Of a stretch of 64,000 nt of DNA, positions 34,872 through 44,021 are shown piece by piece (the stretch's first letter is position 1; each line of letters opens with the position of its first letter). Below the pieces are notes generated by a model. The model ran no database searches. It saw only the letters and a program-made list of their open reading frames with translations, and was not told the origin of the DNA. The stretch lies in NCBI RefSeq assembly GCF_947488025.1, contig NZ_CANKYS010000001.1:1-64000 (forward strand). The letters run 5' to 3'. Source of the DNA: an uncultured Nocardioides sp. Lineage in GTDB: Bacteria; Actinomycetota; Actinomycetes; Propionibacteriales; Nocardioidaceae. The position numbers and the translations under genes were made by a program.

Positions 34872-35332
34872 GCGGTGGTCCACCGACCTTTTGCTCGCCA
34901 GGAACGTGGGTGGGCCACCGCTGCCCCGCGTGTCGACGTACGACGCGTCCGCTGGCGGTGGTCCACCCACCTTTTGCTTGCCGGGAACGTAGGTGGGCCA
35001 CCGCTCGCCCGGCTGGCGGTGAGCCACGCAGGTTCCGCGGCGCCAGAAGCTGCCCCACGCACCGCTCGCCCGCGCGGCGGTGAGCCACGCACGTTCCGCG
35101 GTGGCAGAAGTTGCCTCACGCACCGCTCACCCCGCGTGTCGACGTACGACGCTCCCGCGAACGGTGGTCCACCCACACTTCGCTCGTCCGGAACGTAGGT
35201 GGGCCACCGCCGGCGCGGCTGGCGGTGAGCCACGCACGTTCCTCGGCGCCAGAACCTGCCTCACGCACCGCTCGCCCGGCTGGCGGTGAGCCACGCAGGT
35301 TCCGCGGCGCCAGAACCTGCCTCACGCACCGC
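34872..35332. repeat. array of seven 50-bp palindromic repeats, two types
   Basis: Seven elements, each exactly 50 bp. Type A (GCGGTGGTCCACC ... GGTGGGCCACCGC): 34872-34921, 34955-35004, 35161-35210. Type B (GCGGTGAGCCACGCA ... CTGCCTCACGCACCGC): 35016-35065, 35077-35126, 35222-35271, 35283-35332. Each can fold into a hairpin. Short spacers read TCGCCCGGCTG or similar, and the longer ones contain GTGTCGACGTACGACG. The order A, long spacer, A-B-B, long spacer, A-B-B shows duplication of a composite unit. No gene fits. It fills the 503-nt gap between two convergent genes (deoD and adnB) and could also terminate both. Confidence 0.85.
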
Positions 35333-35353
35333 GCTCGCCCGCGGGACGGCGGG

Positions 35354-38300
35354 TCAGACGTCGAGCAGCTTCTCGAGCTCGGCGCGGGCGGGCAGGTCGT
35401 CGAGGGGGACGGTGCGTCCGGAGCGGACGTAGTGGAAGGCGGCGCGGACCAGGTCGAGGGGCGTACCGGTGAGCTCGGACCAGGCGAGGCGGTAGAGCGC
35501 GAGCTGGAGGGGGTCGGACGTCTCGTGACGGCTGGTCTTCCAGTCGACGACGAGGAAACCGCCGTCCGGTTCGGCGTACACGGCGTCGATCCGGCCCCGG
35601 ACGACCTGCCCGCCGAGGACGAGCGCGAAGGGTGCCTCGACGGCGTACGGCGCCCGGTCGCCGAAGGGGCCGTCCTCGAAGCGCTTCACGACCTCGCCGA
35701 GGTCGGCCTCGTCGTCGATGCCGGCGTCGGCCCGGCCGGGCAGCTCGTCGGGCTCGATCAGGGCCTGCTGGCCGAAGCGGTGCTCGATCCAGGCGTGGAA
35801 CGCGGTGCCGAAACGGGCCGCGGGCGCGGGCGGCCGCGGCATGGGCCGGGCCAGGTCACGGGCGAACGCCTCCGGGTCCTCGCGCAGCCGCGCCAACGCG
35901 GTGACGGACAGGCTGCTGGGCAGCCGGAGCTCGACGGTCGTGGCGCGCTCGGCGCGGGCCTCGACCAGCAGCTGGGCCAGGTCGTCGTCCCACTCGGCGA
36001 CGCGGGCGGCCTCGAGCATGTCGAGGCCCTCGTCGGGCGCGGTGGGGTCGACGGAGCGTACGAGCTCGGCGGCCGCGAGCCGCCGACGGGCCTCCTCACC
36101 GGTGCCGGGCACCGGCCACGGACGAGAGGTGTCGACGTCGTCGTTGGGGTTGGGCGACTTCGGCGGCGGCTTGTCGAGCCACCGCTCGACCGGCTGGCCC
36201 CACTCCTCGAGCTGGTCGCGCACCACCCGCTGGTAGTCCGACGGTCCGAACGGCGTCGAGCGCTGCCCCCAGACGTAGGACGTCACGCCCAGGTGGTGGG
36301 CGGCGCGGGTGTAGGCGACGTAGCCCAGCCGGAGCTCCTCCTCCGCGTCGTGGGCCTTGGTGGCGGCGCGGTAGGCGTCGAGGGCAGCCTTGTCGTGCCC
36401 GGCGAGCTGGGGCTGGTCGGCCCGGTCGCCGCGCAGCGGAGCCGGCAGCACGGCCGGGGACGAGGTCCACAGCGTGCGCGAGCGGTTGCTCGGGAAGCGG
36501 GTCTCCCCCACGCCGACGCAGAACACCGACGACCACTCGAGACCCTTCGCACGGTGGACCGTCAGCAGCTTCACGGAGTCGGCTGCGGTCGGGGTGGCGA
36601 CGTCGAGGCCGTTGCCCTGGTCGTCCTCGGCGGTCAGGTAGGCCAGCAGCGCCGGCAGGGTCACGTCACCGTCGACGGACTGGAACTCCGCGACGGCCTT
36701 GACGAACAGGTCGAGGTTGTCACGGCGTGCGGCCGCTGCCTGCGACGTCGCAGAGGCGAGCTCCACGTCGACGCCGGTCGTGTCGATGATGCGGCGTACG
36801 ACGTCGAGCAGCGGGTCGCCGACGTGGGCGCGCAGGCGGCGCAGCTCCACCGCCAGCAGGCCGAACCGGTCGAGCGCCTCCTCCGAGTAGGCCGCCTCGC
36901 CCGGCGACTCCACGGCGTCACTGAGCGCGGGGAGCTCGGAAGGGTCGACGCCGTCGGCGATCCGGAGCAGCTGGTCGGCGATCGACGCCGCCTCCTTGCG
37001 GCCCCGCACACCGGCGATCTCCGCCGCACGCTCGGCCAGCAGGCGAAGGTCGCGCGGGCCGATCGCCCAGCGCGGACCGGTCAGCAGCGTGAGCATCGAG
37101 GAGTTGGCCGTGACGTCGTGCATGAGCGTCAGCGTGGCGACCACCTCGGCCACCTCGGGCAGCCGCACCAGGCCCGACAGGCCGACGATCTCGACCGGGA
37201 TCCCCGCGGCGGTGAGGGCGTCGTAGACCTCCTCGCCCTGGGCGTTGTCGCGGCTGAGCACCCCGATCTCGGCCCAGGCGGTGCCGGCGTCGTGGACCTG
37301 CTGCACCTCGGTCACGAGCCACCCGAGCTCGTCGGCCGAGCGCTCGAACACGTGTGCCTCGACGTGGCCGTCCTGGGCGTTGTCGGCCGCCCGCAGCCGG
37401 GCGACCTTGTCGCCGTAGGCGGCGAGCAGCGGCTCGGCGAGCCGGTTGGCGACGTCGAGGATGCGGCGGTCGGAGCGCCGGTTGACGGTCAGCGGCAACC
37501 GGCCCGGTGCGCCGTCGGCGGCCGGGAAGGTGTCGGCGAAGTTGAGGATGTTGGACACCGACGCACCGCGCCAGCCGTAGATCGCCTGGTTCGGGTCGCC
37601 CACCGCCATCACCGGGTGGCCGAGCCCGTGGTCGGGATCGGGCCCGGAGAAGAGCCGGGCGAGCATCGTGGCCTGGGCGACCGAGGTGTCCTGGTACTCG
37701 TCGAGCAGGACCACCTTGAAGCGCGCCCGCTCGAGCTCACCCACCTCGGGCTGCTCCTCGACCAGCCGGGCAGCGAGCGCGATCTGGTCGCCGAAGTCCA
37801 TCAGCCCGAGGTCTGCCTTGAGCCGGCGGTAGCCGGTGACGAGCTGCAGCAGCTCGGCACGGCGGTCGATCGCGTTGATGGCCTTGGCCGGCGGATCGAG
37901 GTAGGTCTTGCGGGCCTTGCCGGCCTGCTCCTCGGCGAGGGCGCGCTCGAACCCGCCCCGGGCCTCCGCGTCGACACGGCGTACGTCGTCGGGGTCGACG
38001 AGGTGCTCGCTCATCGCGCCGTCGAGGGCGAGGAGGTTCTGGATGGCGGTCGCCGGGTGGTCGGTCAGCAGCTCGATGTGGCCGGTGAAGCGCTCGATCA
38101 CCCGGGCGCCGAGCTGGTAGCGCGAGGCGTCGGAGACGACCCGGGTGTCGGGCTCGTGGCCGATCCGGAGCCCGTGGTCGGTCAGCAGGTTGGCGGCATA
38201 GGCGTGGTAGGTCGCGACCGTCGGCTCGAGGACGTCCTCCCCCTCGACCACCACGGACCGGTCGAGCAGGCCCGCGGCGCCCAGCGCGGCGGTGACCCGC

Positions 38301-38563
38301 TGGCGCAGCTCGGCCGCGGCCTTGGTGGTGAAGGTGAGGCCGAGGACCTCCTCGGGACGGACCTTGCCGGTCGCGACCAGCCACACCACGCGCTGCGCCA
38401 TCAGCGTGGTCTTGCCGCTGCCGGCGCCCGCGACCACGACCGTGGGCCGCAGCGGCGAGGTGATCGCGGCCCACTGCTCGTCGCTGGCGGCGTGGGTGGC
38501 GCCCATGAGGGCGCGGAGGTCCTCGGGCGAGTCGAGGCGGACCGGTGCGGGGAGCTGACTCAC
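35354..38563 (-). CDS. adnB: AdnB-type helicase-nuclease subunit
   Basis: 1,069 residues. In mycobacteria AdnA and AdnB form the motor-nuclease that resects double-strand breaks in place of RecBCD. Helicase motifs: AGAGSGKTT, LTFTTKAAAELRQR, LLDEYQDTSVAQ, AVGDPNQAIYGWRGA, HRAKGLEWSSVF and GYVAYTRAAHHL. The C-terminal RecB-family nuclease has GTAFHAWIEHRFG, RGRIDAVY and VVDWKTSR. A GTG start at 38563 overlaps the adnA stop by 4 nt. Much longer upstream extensions are a shadow of adnA. The A/B naming follows the relative order known in mycobacteria. Confidence 0.9.
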   Translation of the reverse strand: MSQLPAPVRLDSPEDLRALMGATHAASDEQWAAITSPLRPTVVVAGAGSGKTTLMAQRVVWLVATGKVRPEEVLGLTFTTKAAAELRQRVTAALGAAGLLDRSVVVEGEDVLEPTVATYHAYAANLLTDHGLRIGHEPDTRVVSDASRYQLGARVIERFTGHIELLTDHPATAIQNLLALDGAMSEHLVDPDDVRRVDAEARGGFERALAEEQAGKARKTYLDPPAKAINAIDRRAELLQLVTGYRRLKADLGLMDFGDQIALAARLVEEQPEVGELERARFKVVLLDEYQDTSVAQATMLARLFSGPDPDHGLGHPVMAVGDPNQAIYGWRGASVSNILNFADTFPAADGAPGRLPLTVNRRSDRRILDVANRLAEPLLAAYGDKVARLRAADNAQDGHVEAHVFERSADELGWLVTEVQQVHDAGTAWAEIGVLSRDNAQGEEVYDALTAAGIPVEIVGLSGLVRLPEVAEVVATLTLMHDVTANSSMLTLLTGPRWAIGPRDLRLLAERAAEIAGVRGRKEAASIADQLLRIADGVDPSELPALSDAVESPGEAAYSEEALDRFGLLAVELRRLRAHVGDPLLDVVRRIIDTTGVDVELASATSQAAAARRDNLDLFVKAVAEFQSVDGDVTLPALLAYLTAEDDQGNGLDVATPTAADSVKLLTVHRAKGLEWSSVFCVGVGETRFPSNRSRTLWTSSPAVLPAPLRGDRADQPQLAGHDKAALDAYRAATKAHDAEEELRLGYVAYTRAAHHLGVTSYVWGQRSTPFGPSDYQRVVRDQLEEWGQPVERWLDKPPPKSPNPNDDVDTSRPWPVPGTGEEARRRLAAAELVRSVDPTAPDEGLDMLEAARVAEWDDDLAQLLVEARAERATTVELRLPSSLSVTALARLREDPEAFARDLARPMPRPPAPAARFGTAFHAWIEHRFGQQALIEPDELPGRADAGIDDEADLGEVVKRFEDGPFGDRAPYAVEAPFALVLGGQVVRGRIDAVYAEPDGGFLVVDWKTSRHETSDPLQLALYRLAWSELTGTPLDLVRAAFHYVRSGRTVPLDDLPARAELEKLLDV

Positions 38564-41500
38564 TGGACGGTCACGCTCCCTGCGCCCCGGGCGGGGCAGA
38601 TGGCCGTGAACGGGCAGTCGCGGCAGTGCGGACCGGTCGTGGCGGGGAAGGTCTCGGCGCGGACGAGGTCGGCCGCCCGGGCGAGGCCGGTGCGGAGCGT
38701 GAGGCGCTCGGGCCCGGCCTCGGCGTGGGGCGGCTGGGGCTGCACCTTGGCGCCCGCGGAGTCGTCGTCGATGCCGAGCTGCACCAGCTCGGCGCCGCCG
38801 GAGGCGACGGGCCGACCGGCGGACTCGTCCAGGGCCCCGGTGTCGACGGCGTACTGGTAGAGGGCGAGCTGCAGGTTGCCCGCGACGGACGGCCCGGTGG
38901 GAGCGCTGCGGGCGCTCTTGAAGTCGACGACGACCACCCGGCCGGCGTCGTCGATCTCGAGGCGGTCGGCGAAGCCGGTCAGCAGGACCGGGCGGCCGTC
39001 GACGTCGACGACGCTCTGGAAGCGCTGCTCGGCACCGAGGAACTCGCGCGGGTTGTCGAGGTGCCAGCGGACGAAGCGAGCGACGGCCTTGCGGATCCGG
39101 GCGAGCTCGCGCTGCCGCGACCACGGCGTGCGGAAGGCGAGCCGGTCCCACACGGCCTCGACCTCGGCCATCAGCGGCTCGACCTCGGCGGGCAGGTCGC
39201 CGGTGGCGACCCGCTCGGCGAGCGCGTGGAGGACCTGGCCGAGGTTGGCGGACTGGTGGACCGCGGAGACCCCGCCGGCCTCGCGCTCGAAGAACCACTG
39301 CGCGGGGCAGACGAGGATCGACTCGAGCATGCTGGCCGAGATCGGCACGGGCCGGTCGGGGTCGCGGATCGGCTGGACGGACCGGGTGGCGCTGCGGGTG
39401 CCCCACCACGTGGACGGGTCGGCGGCCGGCACGAGCGGGCGCCCGCCGACCTCCTCGGCGGCCAGCGCGGCGAGGCGTCGGGCGGCTGCCTCGCGCAGCG
39501 CGGGTGTGAGGTCGGGGTCGGCAGCCGTGCGCCGCAGCTCGGCCACGAGGCCGCCCAACGACAGGGGTCGCGGCGGCCGGCCGTCCTGGTGGTCGATCGT
39601 GACGCCGAGCTCCTCGAGGAACCGGGAGGGCTGCTCGCCGTCGTCGTCCGGGGACCGCACCGCGCTCACCACGAGACGACGACGGGCTCGGGTGCAGGCG
39701 ACGTAGAACAGCCGACGCTCCTCCATGAGCAGCGCCCGGGTGGTCACGGGCGGGACGAGGTCGGGGTGTCCGGCGCCGTCGACCCCGATGCGGTCGGCGC
39801 CGAGCAGGGTCGTACGACGGCGCAGGTCGGGCCAGCCCTCCTGCTGCACGTGGGCGACCACGACCAGGTCCCACTCGAGCCCCTTGGAGCGGTGGGCGGT
39901 GAGGAGTCGGACCGCCGCGCCGCGCACGCCCTGCTCGGCGAGCGTGTCGGCGGGCAGCTGCTGGGCGACGACGCTGGCGAAGAAGGCGCCGACGCCGACG
40001 TGGTCGCGCTGGTCGACCGCACGCGAGGCGAGGTCGAAGAGCGCGACGATCGCGTCGAGGTCGCGGTGGGCCCGTCGGGTGCTCGCGCCTCCGACGTCGA
40101 CCTGCCGGCGCAGCCGCTCGGGCCAGCCGGTGCCGGACCACAGGTGCCAGAGCACGTCCTCGACGCCTGCCCGCTCCTCCAGCATCCGCGCCGCTCCGCG
40201 CAGCAGCTCGGCGAGGGCGCCGGCCCGTTGGACGTCGGGGCCCTCGAGTCCGTCGAGGAACCCGGGCTCGACGACCGCGAGCCGCAGCAGCTCGCGCGAC
40301 GTGCGCCGCACCGACGGGTCGGCGACCTCCTTCTCGCGCGTGCGGAGGCGGCGCACGAGGGCACGCAGGTCGGACGCGTCGAGCCCGCCGAGCGGTGACA
40401 GCAGCAGCGACTCGATGCGGCCCGGGTCGAGGAAGTCGGGAGAGTCGGGGTCGTCGTTGTCGAGGTTGACCACGGCACGCAGCCCGTCGAGGAGCGGCAC
40501 GACCGCCGGGTCGCGGACCAGGGGGAGGTCGTCGGAGGCCACCTCGACGGGGACCCCGGCCGCGGCGAGGGCGCGCCGCAGCGGCGGGATGCTCGTGCGG
40601 CCGGAGCGGACCAGGACGGCCATCCGGTCCCAGGCGATGCCGTCCTCGAGGTGGGCGCGCCGCAGGAGGTCGGCGAGCCGCTCGGCCTCGGCACGCTCGG
40701 TGTCGTAGGTGACGACCTCGACCCGGCCGTCGCCCTGCGGACCGGGGACGGCCTCCGGAGACAGGAACGCGTCGCGGGCTTCCGGGGAGATGCTGCCGGT
40801 CAGCGTCAGCCGGCTCGCCACGCGACCGGCACCCAGCAGGATCCGCGACCCGAACCGCCGGGTGCGCTGCAGCACCACGACTGGGGCCGGCGCCCCGGCG
40901 CGGGTCGGGAAGCTCGCCGGGAAGTCGAGGATGCCGCGCACGTCGGCGCCGCGGAAGCCGTAGATGGACTGGTGCGGGTCGCCCACCACGGTGAGGTCAC
41001 GCCCGTCGCCGGCCAGCGCTCTGAGTAGGGCGACCTGGCCGGGGTCGGTGTCCTGGTACTCATCCACGAAGACGTGCTGCCAGCGCGCCCGCAGCTCGTC
41101 GCGGTGGGTCTCGGCCTCGATCACGGCCCGCCGGATGAGGTCGGAGTAGTCGGTGGCGCCGAGGTTGTCGAGGACGGTGAGGTACTGCTCGAGGAAGAGG
41201 CCGGCGGCCACCAGCTCCGGGAGGTCGTGCTCGATGCCGAGGGCACGCAGTCCGGACGGGTCGAGGCCCTTCTCCCGGGCTCGCGCCAGGACGGCCTGCA
41301 CCTCCCGGACGAAGCCCCGGGTGCCGGCGGCCCGGCGCAGCGGCTCGGGCCAGACGACCGACTCGGGGTTGTCGCGCAGCAGCTCGCGCAGCACCACGTC
41401 GGCCTCGGGAGCCGAGAGGAGCCGGATGGCTCCCTCGTAGAGCTCGGCCGGTGCGTACTTCCTCACCAGGGCGTAGGCGAAGGAGTGGAACGTCGAGCAC

Positions 41501-41790
41501 GACGCCGCAGCGGTCGTGCGGGCGACGCGGGCGGTGACCCGGTCGCGCAGCTGCTCGGCGGCCTTGCGGGAGAAGGTGAGCGCGAGCACCGCGTCGGGCG
41601 AGGCGCCGCGCTGCTCGATGCGGTCGACGATGGCCTCGACCAGGGTCGTCGTCTTGCCGGTGCCGGGCCCGGCGAGCACGAGGAGGGGGCCCCCCGGGTG
41701 GTCGACGACGCGCTGCTGGTGCTCGTCGAGCTCGGGCACCACGACCGAGCGGTCGGGGGCCACCAGCCGGTAGCGGGTCGTCGTACTCAC
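38560..41790 (-). CDS. adnA: AdnA-type helicase-nuclease subunit
   Basis: 1,076 residues, partner of the downstream AdnB. Motifs: LAGPGTGKTTTLVEAI, LTFSRKAAEQLRDR, FVDEYQDTDPGQ, VVGDPHQSIYGFRGA, HRSKGLEWDLVVVAHVQ and FYVACTRARRRL. The C-terminal nuclease has ADRLEIDDAGR and VVVDFKSAR. Cysteines in ILVCPAQWFFERE and HCRDCPFTAICP probably hold an iron-sulfur cluster, as in AddB and AdnA. GTG 41790 (VSTTTRYRL) gives the conserved start; the open frame extends further without homology. Confidence 0.9.
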   Translation of the reverse strand: MSTTTRYRLVAPDRSVVVPELDEHQQRVVDHPGGPLLVLAGPGTGKTTTLVEAIVDRIEQRGASPDAVLALTFSRKAAEQLRDRVTARVARTTAAASCSTFHSFAYALVRKYAPAELYEGAIRLLSAPEADVVLRELLRDNPESVVWPEPLRRAAGTRGFVREVQAVLARAREKGLDPSGLRALGIEHDLPELVAAGLFLEQYLTVLDNLGATDYSDLIRRAVIEAETHRDELRARWQHVFVDEYQDTDPGQVALLRALAGDGRDLTVVGDPHQSIYGFRGADVRGILDFPASFPTRAGAPAPVVVLQRTRRFGSRILLGAGRVASRLTLTGSISPEARDAFLSPEAVPGPQGDGRVEVVTYDTERAEAERLADLLRRAHLEDGIAWDRMAVLVRSGRTSIPPLRRALAAAGVPVEVASDDLPLVRDPAVVPLLDGLRAVVNLDNDDPDSPDFLDPGRIESLLLSPLGGLDASDLRALVRRLRTREKEVADPSVRRTSRELLRLAVVEPGFLDGLEGPDVQRAGALAELLRGAARMLEERAGVEDVLWHLWSGTGWPERLRRQVDVGGASTRRAHRDLDAIVALFDLASRAVDQRDHVGVGAFFASVVAQQLPADTLAEQGVRGAAVRLLTAHRSKGLEWDLVVVAHVQQEGWPDLRRRTTLLGADRIGVDGAGHPDLVPPVTTRALLMEERRLFYVACTRARRRLVVSAVRSPDDDGEQPSRFLEELGVTIDHQDGRPPRPLSLGGLVAELRRTAADPDLTPALREAAARRLAALAAEEVGGRPLVPAADPSTWWGTRSATRSVQPIRDPDRPVPISASMLESILVCPAQWFFEREAGGVSAVHQSANLGQVLHALAERVATGDLPAEVEPLMAEVEAVWDRLAFRTPWSRQRELARIRKAVARFVRWHLDNPREFLGAEQRFQSVVDVDGRPVLLTGFADRLEIDDAGRVVVVDFKSARSAPTGPSVAGNLQLALYQYAVDTGALDESAGRPVASGGAELVQLGIDDDSAGAKVQPQPPHAEAGPERLTLRTGLARAADLVRAETFPATTGPHCRDCPFTAICPARGAGSVTVQ

Positions 41791-41857
41791 AGACCACACC
41801 CCATCACGCGGGACCGACAGTCGCCTGCCGGCCCCGCGCGAGGATGTGGAGGAAACC

Positions 41858-42964
41858 TCAGCCGAGGTCGACGATCGCGGCGACCGGGCCGCCGCCCTCG
41901 GGGCCCTGGTGGGCCGCGGAGACCGAGACGAAGACCGCCGGGTCGCCGGTGACGGCGGCGGTGACACCCCCGACGCACGACTTGATCTGGCGGTGCCAGT
42001 GCACGTCGGAGTCGTCGAGCATCGCGTTGCGACGGCCGCGGACCATGCCGTCCTGGCTGGCCTCGCACTTGAGGAAGACGTTGACCAGCTTGCCGTCGAG
42101 GTCGCTGGTGCGCGGGCGCTCGGGCAGGTCGAGGCCGGCGGAGCGGATCGCCTCCCAGATGCCGTCGGAGTCGAGCGCGTCCTCCATCACCGAGTGGCCG
42201 ATGCGGTAGCGGCCGCCGACGCCCTTCGCGTTGCCGACGACGACGATCTGGGCCTGGTCGAGCTCGACGCCCGAGGAGCACGAGGCCACCGAGGAGTAGA
42301 GCTCGCGGTTGTGCATGACGTCGGCGTCGGTCGGCATCTCGATCTCGCCGAGCGCGACGGCGATGCCGAGGCCGGTGACGCCGTTGGAGAGGTCCATCGA
42401 CTCGTGGGTGTGCTCGGTCCACACCTTCTTGCCGCGCGACTTGGCGTCGCGGATGGTGTGGATGGTCAGCAGCGGCGTCTTGGTCTGCACGTAGTGCACG
42501 TCGGCGGGGTCGGTGATCCCGGCGCGCTCCATCGCGACCTTCACGCCGGCGGCGACCTTCTCGATCATCGCCGTGTAGCCGATCTCCTCGGGCAGGATCG
42601 CCTCGCTCATCGCGAAGCCCGCGGTCAGGCGCATCTCCTCGCGCGACGGGTCGTCCTCGGGGACGTCGGTGGTCGCGAAGATCGTGGCGTGGGGGCTGAT
42701 CACGCCGTCGGTGCCGCCCGACCACACGATCGGGATGCCCTTGACCTGCTCCGGGTCGGCGCCCTTGGCGACCAGCGCCTCGCGGAAGGCGCGGTCGGCG
42801 ATGATCCGGGTGTAGTCGTTGACGCCGCCGTTGCCCTCGGTCTTGCCGATGATCGCGAAGACGCGGTCGGCCGCGATGACGCCGTCGTCGACGAGCTTGG
42901 TCAGCTCGGAGGCGTCGGCCACGGAGTGGATGGGAACCTTGCGGACCTCGATGGCGGAGGGCAT
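41858..42964 (-). CDS. barbiturase / cyanuric acid amidohydrolase family enzyme
   Basis: 368 residues of the ring-opening amidohydrolase family (barbiturase and cyanuric acid hydrolase, AtzD/TrzD). These enzymes have three similar domains, each giving a Lys-Ser pair. Visible candidates: Lys41 ([11 protein letters not shown]), Ser82 (IVWSGGTDG), Lys162 (VQTKTPLL), Ser230 (SCSSGVEL), Lys299 (FLKCEASQ) and Ser347 ([16 protein letters not shown]). Barbiturase opens barbiturate to ureidomalonate in oxidative uracil breakdown; AtzD opens cyanuric acid. The uracil permease and Mo-hydroxylase under the same predicted control favour barbiturase. ATG 42964 has a GAAAGGAAG ribosome site, 22 nt after carbamate kinase. 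Confidence 0.85.
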   Translation of the reverse strand: MPSAIEVRKVPIHSVADASELTKLVDDGVIAADRVFAIIGKTEGNGGVNDYTRIIADRAFREALVAKGADPEQVKGIPIVWSGGTDGVISPHATIFATTDVPEDDPSREEMRLTAGFAMSEAILPEEIGYTAMIEKVAAGVKVAMERAGITDPADVHYVQTKTPLLTIHTIRDAKSRGKKVWTEHTHESMDLSNGVTGLGIAVALGEIEMPTDADVMHNRELYSSVASCSSGVELDQAQIVVVGNAKGVGGRYRIGHSVMEDALDSDGIWEAIRSAGLDLPERPRTSDLDGKLVNVFLKCEASQDGMVRGRRNAMLDDSDVHWHRQIKSCVGGVTAAVTGDPAVFVSVSAAHQGPEGGGPVAAIVDLG

Positions 42965-42986
42965 GCGGTGCTTCCTTTCGTTGCGG

Positions 42987-43922
42987 TCAGGTGGGTACGA
43001 CGACGGTGCCGGCGTCTCCGGCAACCGCGGCGGTGATCTGGTCGAGGCTGGTGATGACACCCGTGCCCCCGGTGGTCTCGACGAAGCGGCAGACCGCGTC
43101 GACCTTGGGCCCCATCGAGCCGGTCGCGAAGTGGCCGTCGGCGGCGTGGGCGCGCAGGTCCGCGACGGTGACCCGGCCGAGCGGCTCGGCGTCGGGCTCG
43201 CCCCAGCGGATCACCGCGTTGGGCACGTCGGTGGCGATGACCAGCACGTCGGCCCTGGTCGTGCGGGCGAGCAGGGCGGCGCCGAGGTCCTTGTCGATGA
43301 CGGCCTCGACGCCGACGAGCGACCCGTCGGGACGGCGTACGTGCGGGATGCCGCCTCCGCCGTTGGCGACGACGACGAACCCGGCCTCGATGAGGGCCAG
43401 CGCGGCGGGGGCGTCGAGGATCTCCCGCGGCTCGGGCGAGGCGACGACGCGGCGCCAGCCCTTCTCACCGCGGTCCTCCCACTTCTCGCCGTGGTCGATG
43501 AGCACCCGGGCCTCCGCCTCCGGCAGGTGGCGTCCGATCGGCTTGGTGGGGTGGGTGAAGCCGTCGTCGTCGGCGTCGACGAGCGTGCGGGTCACCAGCG
43601 CGGCGCTGCGCCGGTCGATACCCCGAGCGGCGAGCTCGCGGTCGAGGGCGTCCATCAGGACGAAGCCGAGCGTGGCCTGCGTCTGGGCGCCGCACCAGTC
43701 GAGCGGGACCGGGGGTACGACGCTCGCGGCGAGCTCGTTCTTGACCAGCAGGTTGCCGACCTGGGGCCCGTTGCCGTGGGTGATGACGACGTCGTGGTCG
43801 TGCTCCAGGAGGCCGGCGACCGCAGCCATCGCGACCTGTGCCGCCTCGATCTGGTCCTCGGGGCGCGCCCGGCCGTCGGCGTTGGTCATGGCGTTGCCAC
43901 CAAGTGCGAGCAGGACCCTCAT
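42987..43922 (-). CDS. arcC: carbamate kinase
   Basis: 311 residues of the amino-acid kinase fold. Motifs: [70 protein letters not shown] and GSMGPKVDA. It makes ATP from carbamoyl phosphate, releasing carbamate that falls apart to ammonia and CO2. No arginine deiminase or ornithine carbamoyltransferase is nearby. It lies directly upstream of the barbiturase-type gene, so it probably handles carbamoyl groups from ring-opened pyrimidines or ureides. The 38-nt shared element is 37 nt upstream. Confidence 0.92.
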   Translation of the reverse strand: MRVLLALGGNAMTNADGRARPEDQIEAAQVAMAAVAGLLEHDHDVVITHGNGPQVGNLLVKNELAASVVPPVPLDWCGAQTQATLGFVLMDALDRELAARGIDRRSAALVTRTLVDADDDGFTHPTKPIGRHLPEAEARVLIDHGEKWEDRGEKGWRRVVASPEPREILDAPAALALIEAGFVVVANGGGGIPHVRRPDGSLVGVEAVIDKDLGAALLARTTRADVLVIATDVPNAVIRWGEPDAEPLGRVTVADLRAHAADGHFATGSMGPKVDAVCRFVETTGGTGVITSLDQITAAVAGDAGTVVVPT

Positions 43923-43959
43923 GGCGCAAACCTAGTGTCGCCGCTCACACGGACCCCAC

Positions 43960-43997
43960 GGCAGATTCGGCCAACGACTCGGCGATTCGCTGGCAAG
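43960..43997 (-). promoter_or_regulatory. shared 38-nt element, site 1 (carbamate kinase operon)
   Basis: On the minus strand the site begins CTTGCCAGCGAATCG and ends TTGGCCGAATCTGCC. It aligns without gaps to the site upstream of hyuA and with one inserted base to the site upstream of the uracil permease. 22 nt after its CTGCC end comes CACTAGGTTTG, a probable -10 region. It is probably the binding site of a common regulator. Confidence 0.6.
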
Positions 43998-44021
43998 TGT
44001 TGGTGCTCGGGACCGCCGACC

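Noticed and set aside
34872..35332. CRISPR array
   Set aside because: Elements are palindromic, of two types, and separated by repeated short spacers, not unique ones. No cas genes are present.
35354..40141. A single 1,595-residue helicase frame
   Set aside because: Its first 500 residues are Arg/Pro/Ala-rich out-of-frame translation of adnA. The real gene starts at GTG 38563, overlapping the adnA stop.
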